DNA from: Pirellulales bacterium
Lineage (GTDB): Bacteria; Planctomycetota; Planctomycetia; Pirellulales; Thermoguttaceae
Direction: 5' to 3'
DNA: 13,067 nucleotides
Assembly (NCBI GenBank): GCA_030605745.1
Contig: JAUWHT010000198.1
Span: forward strand, 1-13,067
Shown: one piece after another, positions 1 to 7,291 of the stretch
How the letters are laid out: each line of letters opens with the position of its first letter
How positions within the stretch are numbered: position 1 is the first letter of the stretch
Notes under the pieces: generated by a model
Told to the model about the DNA's origin: nothing
Databases searched by the model: none
What the model saw: only the letters and a program-made list of their open reading frames with translations
Program-made: the position numbers and the translations under genes

Positions 1-150
1 GAGAACACGACCGGGTTCGTCGTTGAGCGTCCATTCTCGTCCCTCCTCCGTGATAACAGAGGAAGGATGGCGAATGTCGGTGTTCAAGGCGAGCCCGGTT
101 TGCTGTTCAATTGTCCACACATAGAAAAGGTTAGAGTCAGAGAACTTCAT
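1..150 (-). CDS. Start of an unrecognised gene, cut by the left window edge
   Basis: On the minus strand an ATG at 150 opens 50 codons without a stop up to the window edge. The protein begins MKFSDSNLFYVWTIEQQ. An AAGGA motif lies 6 bases before the ATG, and the start is only 14 bases after the stop of the VWA gene at 165. It is therefore probably the next gene of the MoxR operon. I recognise no domain in the 50 visible residues, and there is no signal peptide or membrane segment. The DNA is less G+C rich than the upstream gene. A chance open frame of this length cannot be excluded, but the ribosome site and spacing favour a real gene. Confidence 0.5.
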   Translation of the reverse strand, partial: MKFSDSNLFYVWTIEQQTGLALNTDIRHPSSVITEEGREWTLNDEPGRVL

Positions 151-164
151 CCTTCATCCTTATT

Positions 165-2552
165 CTACACCATCCCCCCGTATTTTCGCAGGATCCATTC
201 ACCAACCAGCAGAACCAGGAACAGAAGCAGCACCGGCCACTTGTTCCAGAGCGGTTTCGGCGGCAGCGATTCGATGGGCACCTGGCGGCCTGGGGGGAGG
301 TCTCTCAGGAGCCGGCCGGCGGTCTGGAAGGTATAGAATCGGCCCTTGGTCTGCTTGGCGGCCCGGCGCAGTGCGGCCGTGTCGGTGCGGACCCGGTCGA
401 ACTCGCCCGGCGGGGCCACCACCGAGAAATCGACCGCCGGGGCCTGACCTTCCAACGCCGGGACTGCGACCCAGGCGTGGTAACTGCCAGCCGGCAAGCC
501 GCTCAGCACGTGCTGAAAAACCCCGCGGCCGGCCGTGCCGCGCCGGAGCTGGATTCGCCGGGTCTTGTGACCCTGGTGTTCCAGGACCACCGTCACGCCG
601 TCGTCTTCGGCCGGTGCCAGCCGCTCGTCGGCGAAGCGAACCCGCAGCCGCACTGGCTCGCCTTGGTCGTACCGGCGGCGGTCGGCCAAGAGCACGGCCG
701 AGCGTCCCGCGGCGGCGAGTTTCGAGCGGGCAAGGTAGCGGATCATCTGGACCCAATATCGCGCGAAATAAACGTCGCCCACACGTCGGCGCCAGCGCCA
801 GGTTTCGTCGGTGGCGTGAAACAGCACCTTGCCTGCTCCCACGTATTGCAGGCAGATTACCGGCAGCGGCCGGCCGTCGTGCCCATGGCGGGCCGGGTCT
901 ACAGCCAGTACGCGAGCGGCCGGTCTCAGTTCCGGGGACTCCAGCAACCAGTACAGCGGCGGCAGGTTCCGCCAGATGGTTCGGGTCTCGGCCGGCGTAT
1001 CGCCAAGCTGCATCGGCGGACAGGCCAGCCCCAACTCGGTCGGCTGCACCTGGTAACCCTCGGTGATTGCCCGATCCGGATCGGGATAGCGAATGCTGCT
1101 CAGTTCGACGGGCACAAGCCGTGCCAGCGGTGAGTCGCTGAAAGCGGAGGGCATGTACTTCGGCCCGGCGATCAGCACCAGCCCGCCCCCCTTCCCCGGA
1201 TCGTCGACAAAGTCCGTGAGGTTCTGCATCATCGCTGCGCTAAGCAGCGCAAGATTGACGTCGCCGAGAATCACCACGTCGTAAGCAAACAACTCGTCGC
1301 GCCGCACCGGAAAGCCCGGAAGCGCGACGGCGTCCTGCTCGGCATATTCCGGGTCGGCCTCCTGCAACACGGTGCTCAGCTCGATCGTCTCGTCGCGCCG
1401 GAGCATGTTTCGCAGGTAGCGGAACTCGAAGTTCGGGTACGCCTGGACCAGCAGCACGCGGATTTGTTCCTTGCAGACTTGGATCGTCTGCTCTTGGCGA
1501 TTGTTGTCGGTTTGCAACTCACCGGTTTGCGGTTCGACCTGGACGACGTAGCGGAATTGGCCGACCTCGGTGGGGCGGTACTGCAAACGGACCGGCTGAG
1601 TCTGGCCGTCTGGCCCGACGGTGACGTCGATCTTTGCCAGCACGGCCGGTTTGCCCTGCTGGCGAAGCACGACGCGGACCTTCTTGCCCTCGAACCCGGT
1701 GCCCGTGAGCTGCGCTTCGAAGCTGAGCAGGTCGTCGACGAAGACAAGCGGCTCGACCAGCAGATCGGTCAGTTTCAGATCGCGTACCGGCTTGTCGCTG
1801 CCCAGGCCTATAGGAAACAGCGGCACGCCCTTGCGCCGGGCCGTCGCGGCGGCATCGACCAGCGGCGGACCATCGGTATTTATCCCGTCGGTCAACAGCA
1901 CGATGGCGGCCGGCCGGCTGCCGCGCAACTCATCGAGCACCCTGCGGACCGCGGCACCCAGCCGGCTGGTTTCGCCGGTCGGCTCGTGCGACTTGATCTG
2001 TTCGGCCAGCCCGGTCACACCCGATTCGCCGCTGGAGTGGGTCCCGGTAAGATAATATAGTCGCAGCTTGTAGTCTTCGGCGATTGAAGCCAACATCCGG
2101 GCGTTGTTCTCGGTAAGCAGCGTGCGAGCGAGGTTCCATCGACTGAGTTCGTCGTTGTCGGGGTCGGTTTGCTTGATCCGCTTGATGAGTCTGGTCCGCA
2201 GCTTCCGGTCGTAGCGGTCGACGATCGTCATGCTTAGCGAGTCGTCGACCAGCACGGCCACGTAGGGCAGCCCGGTGCGTTGAAACGAGACGGCCAACTG
2301 GGCAATCATCGCCAGCACGATTGCCACCAGCGCCAGGCGGACCGCCGCCAGCGCCATCCGGTACGGCCCGGGCGCTCGGCGATTCTCGCGGAGGTAGATG
2401 GCCACCACGAACACCACTGCGAAAACCAAAAACAGCAGCGTTACCCACGGCGGCCAGGGCCAACTATGCTCCAGGCTCCAGACCGTACCCTCGCCGGGCC
2501 CGGTGTCAATGCCGAGCAACCGTTCGATCCAGCTTGGCAGTGTACCGCTCAT
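165..2552 (-). CDS. Large membrane protein with VWA domain (MoxR operon)
   Basis: This 795-residue protein has two N-terminal membrane segments (about residues 37-54 and 69-88). A VWA domain follows, with an intact MIDAS start D103-x-S105-x-S107 and the later TDG at 221-223. After it come beta-rich domains and a region resembling the class I glutamine amidotransferase fold of planctomycete VWA proteins (around VLIAGPKYMPSAFSD). The C-terminal membrane anchor is at about 772-788, before a short basic tail. The large central part should face the periplasm. In this family the VWA domain is thought to bind partner proteins through a metal ion, working with the MoxR ATPase; the substrate is unknown. 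The ATG at 2552 lies 6 bases after the stop of the BatA-like gene, so translation is probably coupled; the ribosome site is weak. The amidotransferase-like reading is tentative, because I see no clear catalytic Cys. Confidence 0.85.
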   Translation of the reverse strand: MSGTLPSWIERLLGIDTGPGEGTVWSLEHSWPWPPWVTLLFLVFAVVFVVAIYLRENRRAPGPYRMALAAVRLALVAIVLAMIAQLAVSFQRTGLPYVAVLVDDSLSMTIVDRYDRKLRTRLIKRIKQTDPDNDELSRWNLARTLLTENNARMLASIAEDYKLRLYYLTGTHSSGESGVTGLAEQIKSHEPTGETSRLGAAVRRVLDELRGSRPAAIVLLTDGINTDGPPLVDAAATARRKGVPLFPIGLGSDKPVRDLKLTDLLVEPLVFVDDLLSFEAQLTGTGFEGKKVRVVLRQQGKPAVLAKIDVTVGPDGQTQPVRLQYRPTEVGQFRYVVQVEPQTGELQTDNNRQEQTIQVCKEQIRVLLVQAYPNFEFRYLRNMLRRDETIELSTVLQEADPEYAEQDAVALPGFPVRRDELFAYDVVILGDVNLALLSAAMMQNLTDFVDDPGKGGGLVLIAGPKYMPSAFSDSPLARLVPVELSSIRYPDPDRAITEGYQVQPTELGLACPPMQLGDTPAETRTIWRNLPPLYWLLESPELRPAARVLAVDPARHGHDGRPLPVICLQYVGAGKVLFHATDETWRWRRRVGDVYFARYWVQMIRYLARSKLAAAGRSAVLLADRRRYDQGEPVRLRVRFADERLAPAEDDGVTVVLEHQGHKTRRIQLRRGTAGRGVFQHVLSGLPAGSYHAWVAVPALEGQAPAVDFSVVAPPGEFDRVRTDTAALRRAAKQTKGRFYTFQTAGRLLRDLPPGRQVPIESLPPKPLWNKWPVLLLFLVLLVGEWILRKYGGMV

Positions 2553-2558
2553 CTCATC

Positions 2559-4760
2559 TTAATGTCCAAAACGCCAGGCCAGGAAGGTCTCCAAGAACAA
2601 CAGTCCCAAAACGATGTAGAGCAGATCGACGTGCAGGCGTCCAGGTTGGGCAATCGCTTGGCCGGCCGGCTGCTCCTGGAGCTTCTGCCACGTGGTCTGG
2701 TAAAGGAAGTCGACGCCGGGCCAGACCTCGTTGCGGAGCCGGTCAACACTAAGCTGCGTCAGGTCGCTCTCGGCCGTATCGACGTTCACCGCAAAGAGCA
2801 AGGTACGGTCGATCGGCGGACTGAACCGCGCGCGGTAGATGCCGCTGGCCGCCGTGTCGGCGTAGTCCAGAGTGGCGTAATCCCCGTCGCCGTGCAGTTG
2901 CAATTCCCGGCTGCCTCCGTCGGGTGTTTGCAGCGAGACCGGTACGTCGGTCGCCGGCGTGGAGACCGATGCCCGCAATGGCTGGCCCACCTCGACGTTC
3001 CGCTGCTTATACCGCCCGCCGGTGCACCAGGCCAGAAGTTCCTGCACGAGCGGCACGAAGCCGGGCCCGACCGGCATCGGCGTCCAGGAAGTGTCGGCCG
3101 AGGTGGCCACCAGCACCACGCGTCCGGCGTGGATCGGTTCCTCGACGATCAGTGGATCGCCGTTGGTAAGCGCCAGTGCAACCTTGGCGCCGGAGTCCTT
3201 CGGCAGATTCAACTTGAAGTACCTGGTGATCGGAGTGCTTGACAATCCGGCCTCTACGCCGCCTCTAAACGCCCGGACGATCGGATGACGATACTCCAGC
3301 GGGTTAATGAAGTACGTGCCTTTCGGCGCGATTTTTCCCAGCCGGGCAGGCAGCAGGTGGAGGCCCCCCTGCCCCGGCCGGCCAGGCTGGCCGACCAACT
3401 CGCTGTTGTACCGCTCGGCCAGCACGCCTTCGCCCAGGAAAAATACCAGGTTGCCGCCCCCGCGGAGATAGGCATCCAGTATCCGGGCCTCGCTGGAAGT
3501 GAACTGGGCCACCTCGCAGAGGAATACGCACTGGTAATCTCCCAAGTCGCGTTCCAGCAGCACGCTCTCGCCGGCGACTTCCACACGGACCGTGGGCTGC
3601 TCCGCCCGATCGCCTTGCGGTGACAGTGCGCAAACCAAGTAGTCAGTCGCACCGCGAAACGGCTCGCCGGAGGGCCGGCCGTCAACGCACAACACGCGTA
3701 TTGACTGCCGCAGCGGGACCACCAGCCAGCGGTGATTGTCTACCTCCAGCGCGTCGCCGTCGGCGCGGACCTCGACGGCGTGGTTGCCAGGTGTTTCAAA
3801 GCGGTACGAGAAGTCGACAGACACTTCCCCGCCCGCCGGCAACTCGACGAGCTTCTGCTCGACGCGCCGGCCGTCGATCAGCAGTTCCACTGGCTGGTTG
3901 CTTCGCGCCTGGCCGCCGAAGTTTTTCAGGGTGGTTTCCAGATCGACGCTTTGCGCCGGCGTGGCTACGGGCTCGAGCGAGCGAAGTCTGGTAATGGCCA
4001 GGTTTTCGGCCGCCGGTTGCCCCAGGTCGATTACAATCAGCGCAGCCGACTCGGCCAGTTCCCGGCTGCGGCGTTGGAAATCGGCCGCCGCCGCACCGGT
4101 CAGTTCCGGAACCCAGCCCACACGTCCGAGATCGGTCAGGAAATAGACTTCGTGCTGCGTAAGACGTGGATTCTCGCGGCGGGCGTTCTGGACGAGTTGC
4201 CGAATCATTGACACCGTGGCCGGCAGATCGATCGTGGTGTCGGTCCGCTTGAGGTTGTCGATCTCTTCGAGCACCTCGCCCGGCTCCATGGACGGAGTAC
4301 CCACCACCACGCACGGCGGCCGCGCCATCAGTACCAGCGTGAATGCGTCGCCTTGCCGGCTCTGTTCGACGATCTGCCGAGCGAGCTGCTTGGCCCGATC
4401 GAAGCGGTTCTTGTCCGCCGGCTTGTAAGCCATCGAGTACGAGGCGTCGACCACCAGCACGCGGTGCGTTCGCCCGGCCGAGGTCAACGCGAACCCGGCA
4501 CGTTCCCAGTACGGCTCGGCCACTGCCAGCACCAGCAGCACGACCAACAATGTGCGGACGGCCAACAGCAACCACTGCTCGAACCGTATCCGCCGGGTTT
4601 GCCGCTTGACTGCGACCAGCAGGTACTCCATCGCCGCCCACGACATCTCGCGGTACTTTCGCCGGCTCCACAAGTGGATCAGGATCGGTGCAGCAGCGGC
4701 AGCCAGCCAACCGAGCATCGGCAAGTGGGCAATTCCAAAGGCGTAGATGGGCGTTGGCAT
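2559..4760 (-). CDS. BatA-like VWA membrane protein
   Basis: From the ATG at 4760 this is a 733-residue protein. It opens with the aerotolerance/BatA N-terminal module: a membrane segment (about 14-30), the basic WSRRKYREMSW stretch, and a second membrane segment (about 62-81). A VWA domain follows with D105-x-S107-x-S109. Long extracytoplasmic beta-rich regions lead to a C-terminal membrane segment about 20 residues from the end (LLYIVLGLLFLETFLAW). It probably forms a membrane complex with the DUF58 and second VWA proteins under the MoxR ATPase. Start choice: residues homologous to the family begin at the ATG at 4760. The frame stays open back to an ATG at 4847, 9 bases after the stop of the four-helix gene, but those 29 extra codons only translate the heptamer repeats of the neighbouring cassette. 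Neither ATG has a good ribosome site, probably because the cassette abuts the start codon. Confidence 0.87.
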   Translation of the reverse strand: MPTPIYAFGIAHLPMLGWLAAAAAPILIHLWSRRKYREMSWAAMEYLLVAVKRQTRRIRFEQWLLLAVRTLLVVLLVLAVAEPYWERAGFALTSAGRTHRVLVVDASYSMAYKPADKNRFDRAKQLARQIVEQSRQGDAFTLVLMARPPCVVVGTPSMEPGEVLEEIDNLKRTDTTIDLPATVSMIRQLVQNARRENPRLTQHEVYFLTDLGRVGWVPELTGAAAADFQRRSRELAESAALIVIDLGQPAAENLAITRLRSLEPVATPAQSVDLETTLKNFGGQARSNQPVELLIDGRRVEQKLVELPAGGEVSVDFSYRFETPGNHAVEVRADGDALEVDNHRWLVVPLRQSIRVLCVDGRPSGEPFRGATDYLVCALSPQGDRAEQPTVRVEVAGESVLLERDLGDYQCVFLCEVAQFTSSEARILDAYLRGGGNLVFFLGEGVLAERYNSELVGQPGRPGQGGLHLLPARLGKIAPKGTYFINPLEYRHPIVRAFRGGVEAGLSSTPITRYFKLNLPKDSGAKVALALTNGDPLIVEEPIHAGRVVLVATSADTSWTPMPVGPGFVPLVQELLAWCTGGRYKQRNVEVGQPLRASVSTPATDVPVSLQTPDGGSRELQLHGDGDYATLDYADTAASGIYRARFSPPIDRTLLFAVNVDTAESDLTQLSVDRLRNEVWPGVDFLYQTTWQKLQEQPAGQAIAQPGRLHVDLLYIVLGLLFLETFLAWRFGH

Positions 4761-4805
4761 TAGTGGAGAGTGGAGAGTAGATAGTGGATAGTGGATAGTG
4801 GATAG
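4761..4805 (+). repeat. Left terminal inverted repeat (heptamer array)
   Basis: Six heptamers of the type AGTGGAT/AGTGGAG run outward to inward, starting at the base next to the BatA-like ATG. The outer units carry G at the variable position and one unit reads AGTAGAT. On the transcribed (minus) strand this arm reads as TATCCAC units and could pair with the right arm. Confidence 0.9.
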
Positions 4806-4856
4806 TATTCCATGGCGACTAAAGGGGGAGGATGGGGCAAACGGCATTGCTGTAGG

Positions 4857-5225
4857 TCAGGCGGTCTTTCCCTTCAGTGAATTCATCAGCCCGCTTGTTA
4901 TGCGACCGACTTCAGTGGTGAGCCTGATAAGCTCAGATATCTGCGGTTCGCGCACGTAACCAAGGCGTTGACTTATGAGTATCTGTGTTTCGACCTCCTT
5001 AAGGGAACCGTTGGCTATAGCGAGAAAGTGCATGAAATCGCGTGTAGTGCTTCGTCCCTGGCCTTCGGCGATATTGGACGGGATAGATACTACTGCCCGA
5101 CGGAGTTGACTTGTCAGGCCGTAAATCTCGTGTTTGGGGAAGTTTTCAGTCACGCGATAGACCCTTTCCACAAGGTTCATCGCTTTCTGCCACGCGATAA
5201 GTTCACGATAGTCTTTGACCGCCAT
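4857..5225 (-). CDS. Four-helix-bundle protein, 23S rRNA intervening-sequence (S23/IVP) family
   Basis: The 122-residue protein is of usual length for this family, which has 23S rRNA intervening-sequence proteins and the Avd protein of diversity-generating retroelements as relatives. It carries the family signatures: an N-terminal YRELIAWQKA helix, FPKHEIYGLTSQLRRA, then VSIPSNIAEGQGR, and GSLKEVETQILISQRLGY. The fold is a cytoplasmic four-helix bundle that forms basic, nucleic-acid-binding oligomers in studied members; the cellular role is not settled. The ATG at 5225 was chosen because GAAAGGA lies 8 bases upstream and the family begins here; the frame is open further to a TTG at 5264 without a ribosome site. 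It sits alone between the 45-bp inverted repeats, in the transcription direction of the operon. G+C by eye is lower than in the flanking genes. No reverse transcriptase is near, so a retroelement role has no support here. Confidence 0.9.
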   Translation of the reverse strand: MAVKDYRELIAWQKAMNLVERVYRVTENFPKHEIYGLTSQLRRAVVSIPSNIAEGQGRSTTRDFMHFLAIANGSLKEVETQILISQRLGYVREPQISELIRLTTEVGRITSGLMNSLKGKTA

Positions 5226-5272
5226 GAGAATGTTCCTTTCAAGAGTTTGATGAGTAAGGACCAAGCAACCTC

Positions 5273-5317
5273 CTATCCACTATCCACTGTCCACTGTCCA
5301 CTATCCACTATCCACTA
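5273..5317 (-). repeat. Right terminal inverted repeat (heptamer array)
   Basis: Six heptamers AGTGGAT or AGTGGAC, read on the minus strand from 5317. The first three bases, TAG, serve as the stop codon of the DUF58 gene. Two central units carry C at the variable position. It is complementary to the left arm except at five positions, one of which would be a G-U pair in RNA. Confidence 0.9.
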
Positions 5318-6205
5318 CCGCCGCGAGGCAAGATAACTTGACAGCGCCACTTCCAGCGACTGATCGGTTCGCATCTGGACGTAGTCGATCTGGTGCATCC
5401 GGCAGCCTTTCTTCAGCCGGCGAACGTACGCGCCGAACTCCTCCAAATAGGCCTTTCGCAGTGCCCGGGGTTCGGCCAGCACCTCGGGCAACTGCTCGAG
5501 GCCTTGGAACAAGGTGGCCTGCTGGAATGGGAAATCCAACTCGGCCGGGTCGAGCACGTGCATCAGGATTACTTCTTGCCGGTGGTGGCGAAAATGCTTT
5601 AGCCCGGCCATCATCGAGTCCACGTCGTCGAACAGGTCGCTCAGCACAACCACCAGCCCGCGCTTCTTCAGCCGCTCGGCCAGTTCGTGGAAGATCGGCC
5701 CGGTGGCTGTCTTGCGCTCGGGAACCGACTCCTCCATCACGTGCACGAGCTGTTCCATGTGCGAGGGGTTGCTGCCCGCGCGGACCAGCGAGCGAATCTC
5801 CTTGTCGAACGTGACAAGCCCCACGCTGTCCTGCTGATGGAGGATCAGGTACGCCAGCGCGGCCGCGGCGCATTGGGCGTACTCGAGCTTCGACATCGCC
5901 GCGGCGTCGCTCCGGTAGCGCATGCTCTGGCTGGTATCCAGCAGCAGGTAGCAGGTCAGGTTCGTCTCTTCTTCGAACTGCTTGAGATAATACTTATCGG
6001 TCCGGCCGAAAACCTTCCAGTCGAGGTACCGCAGGTCGTCGCCGGGCGCATACTCGCGGTGTTCGGCGAACTCGATGGAGAAGCCGTGGAACGGGCTGCG
6101 GTGCACTCCCGAGACGTACCCTTCGACGATCAGCCGGGCACGCAACTGGAGCCCTTCAAGCCGTACCAGGATCTTCGGATCTAAATACTTCCGGGAGTTT
6201 TCCAC
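5315..6205 (-). CDS. DUF58 / VWA-like protein (MoxR operon)
   Basis: This 296-residue cytoplasmic protein has the DUF58 core at residues 37-65 (SPFHGFSIEFAEHREYAPGD and the following LRYLDWKV). It also has a VWA-type fold with D90-x-S92-x-S94 and a second acidic motif, LSDLFDD, at 188-194. DUF58 proteins are regular partners of MoxR ATPases and probably link the ATPase to the membrane VWA proteins. The start is a GTG at 6205, because no in-frame ATG lies before residue 95 and the family's YLDP motif is at residues 7-10; GAGG precedes it by 9 bases. The first 50 bases overlap the end of the MoxR gene in another frame. The TAG stop at 5317-5315 is the first triplet of the adjacent cassette, so the original stop codon may have been changed by the insertion. 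No membrane segment is visible. Confidence 0.93.
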   Translation of the reverse strand: MENSRKYLDPKILVRLEGLQLRARLIVEGYVSGVHRSPFHGFSIEFAEHREYAPGDDLRYLDWKVFGRTDKYYLKQFEEETNLTCYLLLDTSQSMRYRSDAAAMSKLEYAQCAAAALAYLILHQQDSVGLVTFDKEIRSLVRAGSNPSHMEQLVHVMEESVPERKTATGPIFHELAERLKKRGLVVVLSDLFDDVDSMMAGLKHFRHHRQEVILMHVLDPAELDFPFQQATLFQGLEQLPEVLAEPRALRKAYLEEFGAYVRRLKKGCRMHQIDYVQMRTDQSLEVALSSYLASRR

Positions 6206-7229
6206 CGGCGGCTGCCTCGTCCTGTTCGACCGTTGCGGTATCGATCAAGCGTGCGATGATGTCGTCGGGCTTTAGGCCTTCGGCCTCGGCGTTGAAGTTG
6301 GTGACGATCCGGTGTCGCATCACGGGCGGCGCCACCGCGCGGATGTCGTCGCAGCCCGCGTAATACCGCCCGTGCAACACCGCCCGGGCTTTCGCTCCCA
6401 GCACCAAGTACAGGCTCGCCCGGGGACCGGCACCCCAACTGATATACTCGCGGATGAAGCCGGGCACTTCGCCCTTCTCAGGGCGCGTCAGCCGGACAAG
6501 TTTCAGCGCGTAACGGATTACGTGATCGGCCACGGGCAGCCGGCGAACGATCCGCTGCAATCTGAGAATCTGCTCGCCCGATAGCGTCGGCGTTACCTCC
6601 GCAACCACGTCGGCCGTGGCCCGCCGGACTATATCAAACTCCTCGTCCTCGCCCGGATAATCGACGTAGGTATTGAACATGAAGCGGTCCAGTTGGGCCT
6701 CGGGCAGCGGATAGGTTCCTTCCTGCTCGATGGGGTTTTGCGTGGCCAGCACGAAGAAGGGTTGCTGAAGTGGGTGCCGCGTGCCGCCGGCGGTGATCTG
6801 GTACTCCTGCATCGCCTCTAACAGCGCCGCCTGCGTCTTGGGCGGAGTGCGGTTGATCTCGTCGGCCAGGATCACGTTGCCGAAGATCGGGCCTTTCAGA
6901 AACTTCAGCTCCCGCGTGCCCGACTGCTTGTCCTCCTGAATCACCTCGGTACCGGTGATGTCCGAGGGCATCAGGTCGGGAGTGAACTGGATGCGGCTGA
7001 ACTTAAGCGATAGCGTGTCGGCCAGCGTGCGGATCAGAAGCGTCTTGGCCAGCCCCGGCACACCGACCAGCAGGCAATGTCCGCGGGCAAACATCGCCAC
7101 CAGCAGTTCCTCGATCACCTGCTGCTGCCCGACAATCACCCGGGATAGCTGCTCAGTGATCAGGCGGTACGCCTCACTGAGTTCTTCTACGGCTTGGACA
7201 TCGTCGTTTTGGAGCATGGGTACGGCCAC
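6156..7229 (-). CDS. MoxR family AAA+ ATPase
   Basis: This 357-residue protein has Walker A GVPGLAKT at 56-63, Walker B VILADEINR at about 119-127, sensor 1 ATQNP at 162-166, and the family's GTYPLPEAQLDRF just after. The C-terminal lid region (RASLYLVLGAKARAVLHGR) is complete. MoxR ATPases act as chaperones on VWA-containing partners, here the DUF58 protein and the two membrane VWA proteins encoded downstream. The start is a GTG at 7229 or an ATG at 7217. The GTG has a weak purine-rich stretch upstream; the ATG has none. It lies 62 bases after the PQQ-propeller gene on the same strand, so a separate promoter must fit in that short gap, lie in the repeat-bearing end of that gene, or be absent. 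I could not pick out a convincing promoter. Confidence 0.96.
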   Translation of the reverse strand: MAVPMLQNDDVQAVEELSEAYRLITEQLSRVIVGQQQVIEELLVAMFARGHCLLVGVPGLAKTLLIRTLADTLSLKFSRIQFTPDLMPSDITGTEVIQEDKQSGTRELKFLKGPIFGNVILADEINRTPPKTQAALLEAMQEYQITAGGTRHPLQQPFFVLATQNPIEQEGTYPLPEAQLDRFMFNTYVDYPGEDEEFDIVRRATADVVAEVTPTLSGEQILRLQRIVRRLPVADHVIRYALKLVRLTRPEKGEVPGFIREYISWGAGPRASLYLVLGAKARAVLHGRYYAGCDDIRAVAPPVMRHRIVTNFNAEAEGLKPDDIIARLIDTATVEQDEAAAGGKLPEVFRSEDPGTA

Positions 7230-7291
7230 AGCTTTTCTTATTGGGAAAGCGTGAACTGGAAGTCGTCATAATAGCCCCCGGCGGAAGCTGG

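Larger units (their letters stand above)
4761..5317. mobile_element. Cassette with 45-bp terminal inverted repeats carrying a four-helix (IVP-type) gene
   Basis: The 557-bp unit begins TAGTGGAGAG on the plus strand at 4761 and begins TAGTGGATAG on the minus strand at 5317. Its two 45-base ends therefore form inverted repeats, matching at 40 of 45 positions; the differences fall mostly at one variable position of the heptamer. The only gene inside is the four-helix-bundle protein. The cassette separates the DUF58 stop codon, which is its own outermost TAG, from the ATG of the BatA-like gene, two genes normally adjacent in such operons. Dropping the cassette but keeping one TA leaves CGGTAATGCC, a TAATG stop/start overlap. 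It encodes no recognisable transposase, so if mobile it must rely on a trans-acting enzyme, on recombination, or on an unknown role of the four-helix protein. The repeats are seen directly; mobility is inferred. Confidence 0.7.

Noticed and set aside
67..336. Plus-strand open frame of 89 codons
   Set aside because: It overlaps the 3' end of the VWA gene and the partial gene, has low-complexity composition and no family resemblance; taken as a shadow frame.
4857..5225. Diversity-generating retroelement accessory gene (avd)
   Set aside because: The protein family is related, but no reverse transcriptase, template repeat or variable repeat is in the window.
4761..5317. CRISPR array
   Set aside because: The repeats are contiguous heptamers without spacers and occur as inverted arms, so this is not a CRISPR.
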